63,987 nucleotides of DNA. Source: Phycisphaeraceae bacterium. GTDB lineage: Bacteria; Planctomycetota; Phycisphaerae; Phycisphaerales; Phycisphaeraceae. Of the stretch, positions 45,623-56,972 are shown in pieces. The stretch is from the NCBI GenBank assembly GCA_020851465.1, contig JADZCR010000011.1, positions 1 through 63,987 of the forward strand, given 5' to 3'. The position numbers and the translations under genes are program-made. The notes under the pieces are model-generated. The model was not told the DNA's origin. It worked only from the letters and a program-made list of their open reading frames with translations, and ran no database searches. Each line of letters begins with the position of its first letter. Position 1 is the first letter of the stretch.

Positions 45623-45628
45623 ATTCTA
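45623..45628 (-). promoter_or_regulatory. -10 hexamer, predicted leaderless transcript of the GGDEF operon
   Basis: TAGAAT is followed by 7 bases and the ATG at 45615. TTGGGG lies 17 bases upstream of the hexamer as a possible -35. Confidence 0.45.
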
Positions 45629-45717
45629 TCCTGTGAAGATGCAGGCCCCAACCGGACTATTTCAGGGAATTTCCGCGATTTTTACCGCTCCGCCCCGCCG
45701 CGACCGGCGCGTTTCGA

Positions 45718-48090
<2,373 letters not shown>

Positions 48091-48220
48091 TGATATTCCT
48101 GCACTTCAAAAAAGCAGCGTCATCCGCCGAGTCTCGGATCGTAGCAGTACGCCGGATCAGAGACAAAAGCCGTGCGACGACTGCTGCCGCCCGTACCTGC
48201 CGAGTGCGGCATCCTTCACG

Positions 48221-48258
48221 GAAAACAAAAGAAAAACCCGGTGCGCGAATACACCGGG
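48221..48258 (-). terminator. Rho-independent terminator of the PEP-CTERM gene
   Basis: On the reverse strand CCCGGTG (48252-48258) pairs with CACCGGG (48237-48243) around an 8-base loop and is followed by TTTTTCTTTTGTTTT. It lies 36 bases after the stop codon. Confidence 0.88.
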
Positions 48259-48293
48259 CGTAGGAGGAGGATTTCTGTGTTACAGACGACGGC

Positions 48294-49085
48294 TCAGGCG
48301 ACGCGGTGACGCTTGAAAATCAACACGCTGCCCAGGCAGAGCAATACCAGGCTCGCCGGCTCAGGAACACTCAAGGCCACGTTGCTGATCTCGATCTTGT
48401 GATCCACGAATGCGGCACTTCCGCCGTCAACGATGTACACGGCATAGACCAGATCGCTGGCATCAATGCCGTCATGCGGCAGGTGGCCGGCGCCCAGCAC
48501 ACTGCTCCAGGGGTAGTAGTCAGAAAAGTTGAGTCCGTTCTGGGTCGCATTCGAGTGATACCACCCGCCGCCCGTATCAATGATGCTGCCGGGGCCGATG
48601 AGGGACATGGTGTGGAGCGAGGCTTCCGGCGTCGATCCGAGACCCGAATACATCGCGTCGCTGGAATAAATCGCATCGCCACCCAGATCCGCCGGGTTGA
48701 GAGAATCAATCCAGACGGGAGGATTGGCGGTGTGATTGCTGTCGTTATCCGCATCAATGACGAGAATCGGATTGGCGATGTAATTTCCGTAGGGGAAACC
48801 GCCGTCGAGCACCCGGATGGTGTAGGTCAGCCCCGTGATGTCACCCAGAGGCTGAGGCGTGCTGAGGTTGTAGCGTGCCCAGGCAAAGCCGGACCCCGTC
48901 TCGTTGTAGAGTTCAACATTACCGCTGCCGTTCGTGATCGCGTAGGAAGAATTACCCGCCGCCACGCCTGAGGTGCCGAGGCTGTCAAACGTCAGCGGGA
49001 CATCAATGTCCGCCTGTACGACCGACGCCAGACCAGCAACCATTGCAATACCGACCGCTGCTTTGACAAAACCTGAAAGTGACAT
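48294..49085 (-). CDS. PEP-CTERM sorting-domain protein
   Basis: A 263-residue exported protein: signal peptide MSLSGFVKAAVGIAMVAGLA, cleavage near VQA-DI, a beta-rich body with Asn/Gly/Asp-rich loops (a lectin- or adhesin-like sandwich), and a C-terminal PEP-CTERM tail (VPEPASLVLLCLGSVLIF then KRHRVA). Exosortase is known to process this tail and deliver the protein to the envelope or extracellular matrix; no exosortase gene is in the window. A strong Shine-Dalgarno (GGGAGGAG) precedes the ATG. A sigma-54 promoter lies about 100 bases upstream. Confidence 0.93.
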   Translation of the reverse strand: MSLSGFVKAAVGIAMVAGLASVVQADIDVPLTFDSLGTSGVAAGNSSYAITNGSGNVELYNETGSGFAWARYNLSTPQPLGDITGLTYTIRVLDGGFPYGNYIANPILVIDADNDSNHTANPPVWIDSLNPADLGGDAIYSSDAMYSGLGSTPEASLHTMSLIGPGSIIDTGGGWYHSNATQNGLNFSDYYPWSSVLGAGHLPHDGIDASDLVYAVYIVDGGSAAFVDHKIEISNVALSVPEPASLVLLCLGSVLIFKRHRVA

Positions 49086-49180
49086 GCTTTCTCCTCCCTC
49101 TTGATCCCGTCTGCGATGTGATGAGGTGAAACCAAATCCGATTCTTTGGTTTTCACCTGTACGACCTGAGTTTTTGATTT

Positions 49181-49197
49181 TGCAAAACGTGTGCCAG
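49181..49197 (-). promoter_or_regulatory. Sigma-54 (-24/-12) promoter of the PEP-CTERM gene
   Basis: Reverse-strand CTGGCAC-ACGTT-TTGCA has the invariant GG and GC at the exact sigma-54 spacing (10 bases between them) and matches the TGGCAC and TTGC consensus fully. It predicts transcription from near 49170, giving an 85-base leader before the ATG at 49085. Confidence 0.75.
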
Positions 49198-49423
49198 CAC
49201 TTCAGAAATGGAAAACCGCTTTATATCTGGCTCTTAAGTCGCGTATTTCCACGAGTTATCGATTGAGGTGCGTGCCGACTCAAATCACAGTCAGTCGGTC
49301 ATACGTCAAAACTCATTCACAGCTAAAAATGTAATAAGTCTTGACGAAAACTAATCTAGTAACAAAGAGTGTTGGTTTGATACCGTCGTTTTATTTTGAA
49401 ACGCGCTCAAGACGCTCCCCAAT
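49198..49423. other. AT-rich intergenic region, possible activator-binding region
   Basis: About 225 bases without a gene, clearly richer in A+T than its surroundings. It lies directly upstream of the sigma-54 promoter, where enhancer sites for an NtrC-type activator are expected. A short inverted pair, GACTCAAATC...GACTGTGATT-like, is visible near 49275-49300 but is imperfect. No other element is recognised. Confidence 0.35.
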
Positions 49424-49448
49424 AAAAAAGGGCCTCACAGGGAGGCCC
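49424..49448 (-). terminator. Rho-independent terminator of ilvC
   Basis: GGGCCTC (reverse strand, 49442-49448) pairs with GAGGCCC (49430-49436) around a 5-base loop, followed by TTTTTT. It lies 26 bases after the ilvC stop. Confidence 0.9.
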
Positions 49449-49474
49449 TTTCATAAGCAGCTCAGGTTTTCGGT

Positions 49475-50482
49475 TCACATCTCCACCGGCTTGAGCCAGG
49501 GCATCATTCGCCGGAGTTTCTTGCCCGTGACTTCGACGGGGTGATCGTGGTCCTTGGCACGCTGGGCCTTGAACCACGGGAAGCCCTTGGCATAGTCATC
49601 GCGGAAGGTCTTGGCGAACTTGCCTTCCTGGATCTCCTTGAGGATCTGCTTCATCACCTGTCGCGTTTCGGGGGTGATGATCTTCGGGCCGGTGTGGTAA
49701 TCGCCGAACTCCGCGGTGTTGCTGATGGAGTAGCGCATGTAGTTGAGGCCGCCGCGCTCGATGAGGTTGATGATGAGTTTCAACTCGTGCGCGACCTCGA
49801 AGTAGGCCATTTCCGGAGGATAGCCCGCCTCGATGAGTGTTTCAAAGCCGGCCTTGATGAGAGCGGAGAGTCCGCCGCAGAGCACTGCCTGTTCGCCGAA
49901 GAGGTCGGTTTCGCATTCATCTTTGAAGGAGCAGACGAGGATGCCTGAGCGCCCGCCGCCGACGCCGATCGCCCACGCCAGCGCGATATCGCGTGCTTTA
50001 CCGGTGGCGTTCTGATGGACCGAGAGCAGGCAGGGCACGCCGCCGCCGCGCTCAAACTCGCTGCGCACCGTGTGACCGGGGCCTTTGGGGGCAACCATGA
50101 TGACATCCACATCCTGCGGCGGGATGATGGTCTTGAAGTGGACGTTGAAGCCGTGCGTCCATCCCAGCGCCATGCCGGGGCGGAGGTTGGGCTTGACCGA
50201 CTTTTCATAAACCTCCGGCTGAACCTCGTCGGGCAGCGTGAAGATGACGAGGTCCGCCTGCTTGACCGCATCCTCAACGCTCAGGGGCTTGAAGCCGTGC
50301 TCGATCGCCAGCTTACCGTTGGCGGAGTCGGGCTTGTTGGCGACGATGACTTTGACGCCGGAGTCGCGGAGGTTCTGGGCATGGGCGTGCCCCTGGCTGC
50401 CGTATCCAAGCACAGCCACCGTCTTGCCGCGCAGCGCATTGAGCGAACCGTCTTTCTCGTAGAGTGTTTCGATGCCAGCCAT
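49475..50482 (-). CDS. ilvC: Ketol-acid reductoisomerase
   Basis: IlvC converts acetolactate (or acetohydroxybutyrate) to dihydroxy acids in valine, leucine and isoleucine synthesis. The 335-residue product is the short class I form: Rossmann motif VAVLGYGSQGHAHAQNLRDS, then MVAPKGPGHTVRSEFERGGG and the metal ligands in FKDECETDLFGEQAVLCGG. The ATG at 50482 has AGGAG 7 bases upstream. A terminator follows. A hairpin lies in the leader. pgl ends 140 bases upstream. Confidence 0.97.
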   Translation of the reverse strand: MAGIETLYEKDGSLNALRGKTVAVLGYGSQGHAHAQNLRDSGVKVIVANKPDSANGKLAIEHGFKPLSVEDAVKQADLVIFTLPDEVQPEVYEKSVKPNLRPGMALGWTHGFNVHFKTIIPPQDVDVIMVAPKGPGHTVRSEFERGGGVPCLLSVHQNATGKARDIALAWAIGVGGGRSGILVCSFKDECETDLFGEQAVLCGGLSALIKAGFETLIEAGYPPEMAYFEVAHELKLIINLIERGGLNYMRYSISNTAEFGDYHTGPKIITPETRQVMKQILKEIQEGKFAKTFRDDYAKGFPWFKAQRAKDHDHPVEVTGKKLRRMMPWLKPVEM

Positions 50483-50503
50483 AATGGACTCCTGGGAAAA
50501 TTG

Positions 50504-50546
50504 GCCGGATGAACCATCCGGCGCGAAGCCCAATAAGTTAGGGCAA
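50504..50546 (-). promoter_or_regulatory. Hairpins in the ilvC leader
   Basis: GCCGGAT and ATCCGGC (50504-50510 with 50516-50522) form a perfect 7-bp stem with a 5-base loop just before the ribosome site, and a second short GCCC/GGGC stem lies upstream. There is no run of branched-chain codons, so a classical attenuator is not evident. Confidence 0.35.
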
Positions 50547-50622
50547 TCCGCCGCGACAGGCAAAGCCGTCACCCGATGAGGGGGCGAAAAGCACGCCGCA
50601 AGCGACTGCGATCCATCGTGGT

Positions 50623-51441
50623 TTACGCGCCCGCAGCAGCTTGATCCATGAACCACGTCAACACGTTGTGCCCCGTCGGTTGAATGCCCGTTATGGGCAT
50701 CGTCATCGCATCCGGGCCGGCACTTTGAAGCTGTCGCTCCACACGTCGCAACGTCTCCGCCTTTTTCGCACCGGTCACCAGCACCGCAACTCGCCGTGAT
50801 GCGTTCAACAACGGATACGTCATCGTCACACGCGGCGGCGGGGTCACGCTCGGACCATCATTGACCGCGATCCATCTGCGGCTCTCACTCACCGCACGGG
50901 AACCGGGGAACAAGCTGGCGGTGTGCGCATCATCTCCCATTCCCAGCAGAACAAAATCCAACTGCGGCACCGACGGATCATGCCCCGCATCCCCCGGTGC
51001 TGCCGCGGACGGGCTGGACTTTCCGGGAGTTACGGGGGTTACGGGGGATGGAAGGTCAAACGCCTCCGCGAGCTGCGCTTCGTATAGCGTGGCCGGGTCT
51101 TCTTCCATCACCGGCATCGGATGCACCTGTCGTCTGCTGATCGTCACGTGATCGACCAGCGCTTCACGAATCATTCTGAAGTTGGACCGGGGATCGTTCT
51201 CCGGCACCCGGCGCTCATCAACCATCCAGATATGAGTCTTGTCCCAGGGGATAGCACGAAACCGGGGATCGGTCACGAGTCGAATGTAGAACGGCTCAGG
51301 GGTCGTCCCGCCGGAGAGCGCAACGTGAAAGACGCCGCGTTGATAGATCGCCAGACCTGCCGCACCCATGAAAACCTTGGCCAGATCATCGTAGAGCTGG
51401 TCGAGCGACTGGCCGACATGGATCGAGCCGGAAAGTTTCAT
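50623..51441 (-). CDS. pgl: 6-phosphogluconolactonase
   Basis: Pgl hydrolyses 6-phosphogluconolactone, step two of the oxidative pentose phosphate route. The 272-residue DevB-type product shows VALSGGTTPEPFYIRL, WDKTHIWMVDERRVPENDPR-like WMVDERRVP, the catalytic LLGMGDDAHTASLFPGS and VTMTYPLLNASRRVAVLV. A 25-residue Pro/Ser/Ala insert (PVTPVTPGKSSPSAAAPGD) interrupts the middle and may be a flexible loop. It follows zwf by 65 bases on the same strand. Confidence 0.94.
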   Translation of the reverse strand: MKLSGSIHVGQSLDQLYDDLAKVFMGAAGLAIYQRGVFHVALSGGTTPEPFYIRLVTDPRFRAIPWDKTHIWMVDERRVPENDPRSNFRMIREALVDHVTISRRQVHPMPVMEEDPATLYEAQLAEAFDLPSPVTPVTPGKSSPSAAAPGDAGHDPSVPQLDFVLLGMGDDAHTASLFPGSRAVSESRRWIAVNDGPSVTPPPRVTMTYPLLNASRRVAVLVTGAKKAETLRRVERQLQSAGPDAMTMPITGIQPTGHNVLTWFMDQAAAGA

Positions 51442-51506
51442 AGGTAATGCTGATTGCGGTTGCGGACGACTTCGCGGGAACATTCACGCAGCACGGAGCA
51501 GTCCCT

Positions 51507-53057
51507 TTACGGATTATGCCAGTGTCTGCCCTCACGCGCCAGCATGATGTCGCTGGCGGATGGTCCCCAGGTGCCCGCAGCGTAATTGGGCAGATCGTCC
51601 TGCGGATTATCCGTCCAGCAGTCCACCACCGGCTGGACGATCCGCCAGGCTTCTTCGATCTCGTCGCGGTGTTTGAAAAGCGTCTGGTCGCCGCGCATCG
51701 CGTCGAGCAGCAGAGTCGCGTAGGCTTCGGGCGGTTCGACCTTGAATTGCTGCACGTAATCAAAATCCATCACGACAGACTTGATATTCATCCCGCCCGT
51801 GCCGTTGGAGATTCCCGGCACTTTCCCCTCGAAGCGCAGACGAATGCCCTCATCGGGCTGGACATTGATCACGATCTGGTTTGGTGAAAGCGCGCCGCCT
51901 CTGCGCGCCTGCTCGCGGAACAGGCCGTGCGGAGTCGGCTTGAAATAGACCACGATCTCCGTGAGTTTCCGGGCCATCCGTTTCCCGGAACGGAGATAAA
52001 ACGGGATGCCGCCCCAGCGCCAGGTGTCCACCTCGACCTGCAGGGCTGCGTAGGTGTCGGTCTGGCTGTCGGGTTTAACACCTGATTCTTCGCGGTAGCT
52101 CGGCACCGCTTTGCCGCCGATCTGTCCCCGTCCGTACTGCCCGCGCACGGCAATCTGCGCGATCTCGTCAGGCCGAGGCGAGCGGATCGCACTGAGCACC
52201 TTGGTTTTTTCCCGCCGGATGTCATCCGCACGCATCGTCACGGGCGGCTCCATCGCCACCACCGCCATCACCTGAAGGAGATGGCTCTGAATCATGTCGC
52301 GCATCGCCCCGCCGCTGGGTGAATCGTAATACCCGCCCCGACCTTCGACGCCCACCGTCTCAGCCGCGGTGATCTGAATGTGGTCGATGTAATTGCGATT
52401 CCAGATCGGCTCGAAAATCGTGTTGGCAAAGCGGAAGACCAGCAGGTTCTGCACGGTCTCCTTACCCAGATAGTGATCGATGCGGTAGATCGCTTCTTCC
52501 TCAAAGACCCGACCCAGCGTGCGGTTAAGCTCCGCGGCGGATTCGACATCCTGACCGAAGGGCTTTTCAACGATGATGCGCTGCCAGGAGCGATTGCTCC
52601 GGTCCAGACTGCACCAGGCCTTGCCCTCGGTGACCATTTCATTCATGCCGATCAGCGTGATGATCGGCGCGTAAAGCTGCGGCGCGACGGAAAGGTAAAA
52701 AAGCACGTTGCTGCCGCACTTGTGCTCGCTGCTCAGGGCCGCCATCCGCTGCTTGATGCCTTCGTATTCCTCCATCTTCGTCGAGTCGGCGGCGTGATAA
52801 TGCAGACGCCCGGCGAACTCGCGCCAGCTCGCCTCGTTGAGATCGGGGTCGTGCTCCTTCGCGGCTGTCAACAGATGGTTGCGGAACTGCTCATCGCTCA
52901 TCTTCGTCCGGCTGATGCCCATGACCGCGACGTTTTCACCAAGCTGCTTCGTCTCATAAAGATGAAACAGCGAGGGCACGAGTTTGCGCTCGGTCAGGTC
53001 GCCCGAAGCACCAAAGATGACGATCAGACAGGGTGAAGGTTTGGCGGTGGAGTTCAT
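51507..53057 (-). CDS. zwf: Glucose-6-phosphate 1-dehydrogenase
   Basis: Zwf oxidises glucose 6-phosphate with NAD(P)+. The 516-residue product has the coenzyme motif IFGASGDLTERKLVPSLFHL, the EKPFGQDVESAAELN segment, the active-site signature RIDHYLGKETVQNLL and LRSGKRMARKLTEIVVYFKP. Length is normal. It is first in a zwf-pgl pair; pgi lies 7 kb away on the other strand. The 53058-53283 gap shows no gene. Confidence 0.97.
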   Translation of the reverse strand: MNSTAKPSPCLIVIFGASGDLTERKLVPSLFHLYETKQLGENVAVMGISRTKMSDEQFRNHLLTAAKEHDPDLNEASWREFAGRLHYHAADSTKMEEYEGIKQRMAALSSEHKCGSNVLFYLSVAPQLYAPIITLIGMNEMVTEGKAWCSLDRSNRSWQRIIVEKPFGQDVESAAELNRTLGRVFEEEAIYRIDHYLGKETVQNLLVFRFANTIFEPIWNRNYIDHIQITAAETVGVEGRGGYYDSPSGGAMRDMIQSHLLQVMAVVAMEPPVTMRADDIRREKTKVLSAIRSPRPDEIAQIAVRGQYGRGQIGGKAVPSYREESGVKPDSQTDTYAALQVEVDTWRWGGIPFYLRSGKRMARKLTEIVVYFKPTPHGLFREQARRGGALSPNQIVINVQPDEGIRLRFEGKVPGISNGTGGMNIKSVVMDFDYVQQFKVEPPEAYATLLLDAMRGDQTLFKHRDEIEEAWRIVQPVVDCWTDNPQDDLPNYAAGTWGPSASDIMLAREGRHWHNP

Positions 53058-53283
53058 GGGGAGCGTCAGTTCGTAGAGTCAGGTTCAGAAAGCAAGGTTC
53101 ATGTCAGGCGTGTTGTCATTCTCACGAGCGGTCGGATGATTGGAAAGGTTCGAGCGACAGCCAATGATCAACCGTAGCGTGATTATTGGCAAACCGGCAA
53201 ATCGGCATGCACAATTTGTAGCCGACGACGGGATGTTCAAGCGGCTCGGCGCCGCGTCCTTTTCCCTTTTCGTGTCCACAGCG

Positions 53284-55143
53284 TCAGCGTCCCATCGACA
53301 CCGCCAGCAGCATGATGTCCGCCGGCGTGACGCCCGCCAGCCGTGACGCCTGACCGAGCGTCGCGGGCTGGAACCGTTGCAGAGTCTGCTGCGCCTCGCG
53401 GCGCAGGCCGGTGACGCGCTGGTAGTCGTAGCCCGTGGGTAGCCGCGTGCTCTCCTGCGCAGCCAGCTTCGCCACTTCACGATGCTGACGCTGGAGATAG
53501 CCGGCGTATTGGATGTCCGCCAGCACCCGTGCCAGCAAACGCTTGTCGGCAGAGGCGGCACCAACCTCACTCAGCGCCGACGCCAGTGCCTCGACATCCA
53601 CCTCAGGGCGGCGCGCCCACTCGGCGAGCTTCTGCCCGTCACGGGTCGCCCGGTTCATCACCTCACGCAGCCGCGTCAACGCTGCGCGACGATCCTGATA
53701 AAGATTCCAGCTCGCATCATCGACCAGTCCCCACTGACGGCCAAGCTCGGTGAGCCGTTCGTCTGCGTTATCCGCACGCAGGGAGAGCCGCCACTCCGCA
53801 CGGCTGGTGAACATGCGGTAAGGTTCGCGCGGCGTCTTGGTCACCAGGTCATCGAGCATCACGCCGATGTACGCCTGATCGCGCCGAAGCATGACCAGCG
53901 ATTGTCCTCGCGTCAGCCGCACTGCGTTGAGTCCGGCAATGAGGCCCTGCCCGGCTGCCTCCTCGTAGCCGCTCGTGCCGTTGATCTGTCCCGCCAGAAA
54001 AAGCCCTTCGACTCGCTTGGTCATGCACGTTGCGTCGATCTGATGCGGCCAGACCATGTCGTACTCCACCGCGTAGCCGTGACGGAGAATCTTCGCGTCG
54101 GCGCAGCCGGGCATGTTGCGCACGACGAACTCCTGCACATCCGCGGGCAGACTCGTGCTGATGCCGTTGCAGTAAATTTCGTTAGTATCGAGCGATTCAG
54201 GTTCGAGGTAAACGTGGTGGCTGGGACGGTCAGCGAAGCGGACGACCTTATCCTCGATACTCGGGCAGTAGCGCGGGCCGCTGGTTTCGATCTGGCCGTT
54301 GTACATCGGCGCACGGTGGAGATTGGCGCGGATCAACTCATGAATCGCTTCGTTCGTGTGCGTGATGTGGCAGGGTCGCTGTTCGAGCACAGGGAAGCGT
54401 CGCCCGGACGGAACAGCCGCACCGCTGAGTGTCAGATCGCTGAACGGTACAGGCTGGCGATCTCCCGGCTGCAACTCCAGCGCGGAAAAGTCGATCGTCT
54501 CGGCGGCCAGTCGCGGCGGTGTGCCCGTCTTGAGTCGCCCAAGCTCAAATCCCAGCTCGCGCAGTGCCCCGCTGATGCCGACCGCTGCCTCCTCATTGAC
54601 CCGCCCCCCCTGCGTCTTTCGCTCACCCGTGTGCATCAGGCCGCGCATGAACGTGCCCGTGGTCAACACCACCGCCTTCGCCGCGAGGTATAGCGTGTCG
54701 CCATCCGCATTTTGTGTGCGTGCTTTCACCCAGACGCCGGCCACTTTCCCCCGCTCAACGACGATGCGTTCCACTTCGCCGGCGATCACGTCGATCTCTC
54801 GCCGCGACGCGAGCAGTTCCTGCACCTGTGCGGCGTAGCGGTGCTTGTCACACTGGGCACGCGGTCCCCAGACGGCCGGACCTTTGCTGGCGTTGAGCAT
54901 GCGAAACTGAATGCCCGTCGCATCCGTCGCCAGGGCCATCATTCCACCCAGAGCGTCGATCTCGCGGACCATCTGCCCCTTGGCCAGGCCGCCGATCGCC
55001 GGATTGCACGACATCGTGCCGGTGCGCCGCGGGTCCATCGTCACCAGCGCGACGCGCGCACCGAGATTTGCTCCGGCCCACGCGGCTTCCGCGCCAGCGT
55101 GTCCGCCGCCGATCACGATGATGTCAAACGGTTCCTGCTTCAT
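53284..55143 (-). CDS. mnmG: tRNA uridine 5-carboxymethylaminomethyl modification enzyme, FAD subunit
   Basis: MnmG works with MnmE to modify U34 of tRNAs reading split codon boxes. The 619-residue product begins with the FAD motif IIVIGGGHAGAEAAWAGANL and has TMSCNPAIGGLAKGQMVREI, the redox-active region GLKTGTPPRL-like LGRLKTGTPPRLAAETIDFS, YCPSIEDKVVRF and LFLAGQINGTSGYEEAAGQG. Length is normal. The ATG at 55143 starts directly at the FAD domain. It stands alone; mnmE is not in the window. Confidence 0.97.
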   Translation of the reverse strand: MKQEPFDIIVIGGGHAGAEAAWAGANLGARVALVTMDPRRTGTMSCNPAIGGLAKGQMVREIDALGGMMALATDATGIQFRMLNASKGPAVWGPRAQCDKHRYAAQVQELLASRREIDVIAGEVERIVVERGKVAGVWVKARTQNADGDTLYLAAKAVVLTTGTFMRGLMHTGERKTQGGRVNEEAAVGISGALRELGFELGRLKTGTPPRLAAETIDFSALELQPGDRQPVPFSDLTLSGAAVPSGRRFPVLEQRPCHITHTNEAIHELIRANLHRAPMYNGQIETSGPRYCPSIEDKVVRFADRPSHHVYLEPESLDTNEIYCNGISTSLPADVQEFVVRNMPGCADAKILRHGYAVEYDMVWPHQIDATCMTKRVEGLFLAGQINGTSGYEEAAGQGLIAGLNAVRLTRGQSLVMLRRDQAYIGVMLDDLVTKTPREPYRMFTSRAEWRLSLRADNADERLTELGRQWGLVDDASWNLYQDRRAALTRLREVMNRATRDGQKLAEWARRPEVDVEALASALSEVGAASADKRLLARVLADIQYAGYLQRQHREVAKLAAQESTRLPTGYDYQRVTGLRREAQQTLQRFQPATLGQASRLAGVTPADIMLLAVSMGR

Positions 55144-55239
55144 CGTTGCATGAATCTGAAATCGCACGGTTCACCGTCTTGCAACGGTACCGCGTCGAAT
55201 TGCAAAAGGGGACAATGATATCGCGATTCGCCGCCGTTC

Positions 55240-56001
55240 TCATCCTCGACGGCCGATCATTCCCATCCATGCGGCGGGTGCCGTGGCGGGCGGCATCTGG
55301 CGGAAAAAGTGATCCCACAACGCCGACAACCCGTCGGCACCCAGCAGCAGCAGCATGGCGAATATCCCCACGACGATGAGCACCGTGACGTAACCGCAGA
55401 ATGAAAACAGGCCGTCACGTTCCATCAGGCCGGCCGCCACCAGGATGATGGGAACCGCTGCGATCAGATTCGTACCCGGAATGGGCAGCGGGAGAAACAG
55501 CAGCATTGCCGCCACCACGATCGCCCAGCCGTGCAGGACGCGCACGCCGGGGACGAAAAAGATTCCCCAGCGCGGCCTGACGATCTTTTCCATCGGTCGC
55601 GCGATCCGTAACGCCCCGCGCAACAGCCGCTGAAGCAGGCTTTGCTTGACCTCTCGCCGCAGAATGAACTCCGGCAGCCAGGGACGCAGACCAAACCCGA
55701 TGCGGATTCCGATGATCGCAATCGCCAGGGCAAACGGCATCGACAAACCCGGCAGCGGGATCGGTAGCGCAAACGGTGCCGCCAGCAAAATCACCAGCAC
55801 CGCGAAACCGCGACCCTTCAGCTCGCGCTCCAGACAGCCGATCGTCATCGCTCGCGTCCGGGAAAGCTCGATGAGCTGCTGAAGGTCCTCAGTAAACGTG
55901 TTTTGATGGGACTCGAAAATTGTCTCCGATCCCGACGCAGCAGCATCGGTCGAGGCGGGCGGTGTGGCGCGTGGTGTCGGGGCGATTGGGCCGGGTCGCA
56001 C
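55240..56001 (-). CDS. ExoD-family membrane protein
   Basis: The 253-residue product resembles ExoD, linked to exopolysaccharide synthesis in rhizobia. It has a Pro/Ala/Thr-rich N-terminus, then four or more membrane segments with the Pro-rich motif LLAAPFALPIPLPGLSMPFA, a similar second half (LLFLPLPIPGTNLIAAVPII) and WLPEFILRR between them, an internal duplication typical of the family. The start is uncertain (GTG at 56001). Biochemical function of ExoD is unknown. Confidence 0.8.
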   Translation of the reverse strand: MRPGPIAPTPRATPPASTDAAASGSETIFESHQNTFTEDLQQLIELSRTRAMTIGCLERELKGRGFAVLVILLAAPFALPIPLPGLSMPFALAIAIIGIRIGFGLRPWLPEFILRREVKQSLLQRLLRGALRIARPMEKIVRPRWGIFFVPGVRVLHGWAIVVAAMLLFLPLPIPGTNLIAAVPIILVAAGLMERDGLFSFCGYVTVLIVVGIFAMLLLLGADGLSALWDHFFRQMPPATAPAAWMGMIGRRG

Positions 56002-56088
56002 AAATTCCGCCTTGTCAGTTGGGAATGTCGTCCCTGAATCTTATGCGCATCATGCTGCGCGAGTTCACCCGTCGATCAGACCCGCAAT

Positions 56089-56949
56089 CTACCGCCCCAC
56101 CGCCATCGGTCCTGCGTGCGAATACTCCGTCGGCTTGACCGCATCACCGAAAAGCATTTCGCCGCAGCCATCTCGATCAAACCGGAACATCGCCTGCGTC
56201 GCACGGTCAATGTCGATCTCCGACACCAGCAACTCCTCGCGCTTCAGCTCCGTCTGCGCGTGAATCCGGCCGTCAGGCGCCACGATCATCGAGCGGCAAT
56301 TCTGATGTTCGAGATAACAGCAATTACACGAGGCAAACCAGATCGTATTCTCCGCGGCGCGGGTCGTGATCATGGCGTGATGCACGGGTATCTTCCAGTC
56401 GGCGGGACGTGTCGTATTGTTCTGCGGATGAAAAACGAGCTGCGCGCCAAGCTCGACGCAGGCACGGGTCGTCGCCGCAAAACGGAATCCCTCAAAACAG
56501 ATCACGACGCCCACTTTCACCCCGCACAAATCAAACACCGCAAATCCTTCGCCGGGCGAGTAGGCGACCGCATCGAGAGGCGTGAGGCGCGTCTTGTGAT
56601 GCACACCCAGGATGCGGCCCTGCTCCGAAATCACCAGCGCGGAGTTGTACGGCTTACCGTGTCGCGGATCGCTCTCCAGCGGCGTCTCGGTGCCCAGTAT
56701 GCACGCCATGCCAAGCTCGCCGCAGCGCCGGGCGACCTTCTCATGGAGTTCCTTCAACGCCTCGACCGGCACCGGCGCATCGGTCGGTGTCACATCCACC
56801 CGATAGCCCACCGTCTGCGTCTCCGGAAAGCAGACGATCTGCACGCCCGCTCGGCCGGCATCCTCCAGAAATCGCGTAATCGTCGCTGCGTTTTCCGCGA
56901 AATCAGCCGTCTGCTTCGTCTGCGCCAGTGCGATCCTGATCGCTTTCAT
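56089..56949 (-). CDS. Carbon-nitrogen hydrolase (nitrilase superfamily)
   Basis: A 286-residue amidase-like protein with the Glu-Lys-Cys triad: Glu in VQIVCFPETQTVGY, Lys in VHHKTRLTPLDAV and Cys in VGVVICFEGFRFAAT. The fold MKAIRIALAQTKQTADFAEN at the start and MIVAPDGRIHAQTELKREEL near the end are typical. GGAG is 8 bases before the ATG. The substrate is unknown; family members hydrolyse amides, nitriles or carbamoyl groups. It lies 23 bases after fumC on the same strand and may be co-transcribed. Confidence 0.88.
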   Translation of the reverse strand: MKAIRIALAQTKQTADFAENAATITRFLEDAGRAGVQIVCFPETQTVGYRVDVTPTDAPVPVEALKELHEKVARRCGELGMACILGTETPLESDPRHGKPYNSALVISEQGRILGVHHKTRLTPLDAVAYSPGEGFAVFDLCGVKVGVVICFEGFRFAATTRACVELGAQLVFHPQNNTTRPADWKIPVHHAMITTRAAENTIWFASCNCCYLEHQNCRSMIVAPDGRIHAQTELKREELLVSEIDIDRATQAMFRFDRDGCGEMLFGDAVKPTEYSHAGPMAVGR

Positions 56950-56972
56950 GGTTGTCTCCAAAATCCGATATT

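Noticed and set aside
53482..54693. 403-codon open frame opposite mnmG
   Set aside because: Antisense shadow of mnmG without domain features.
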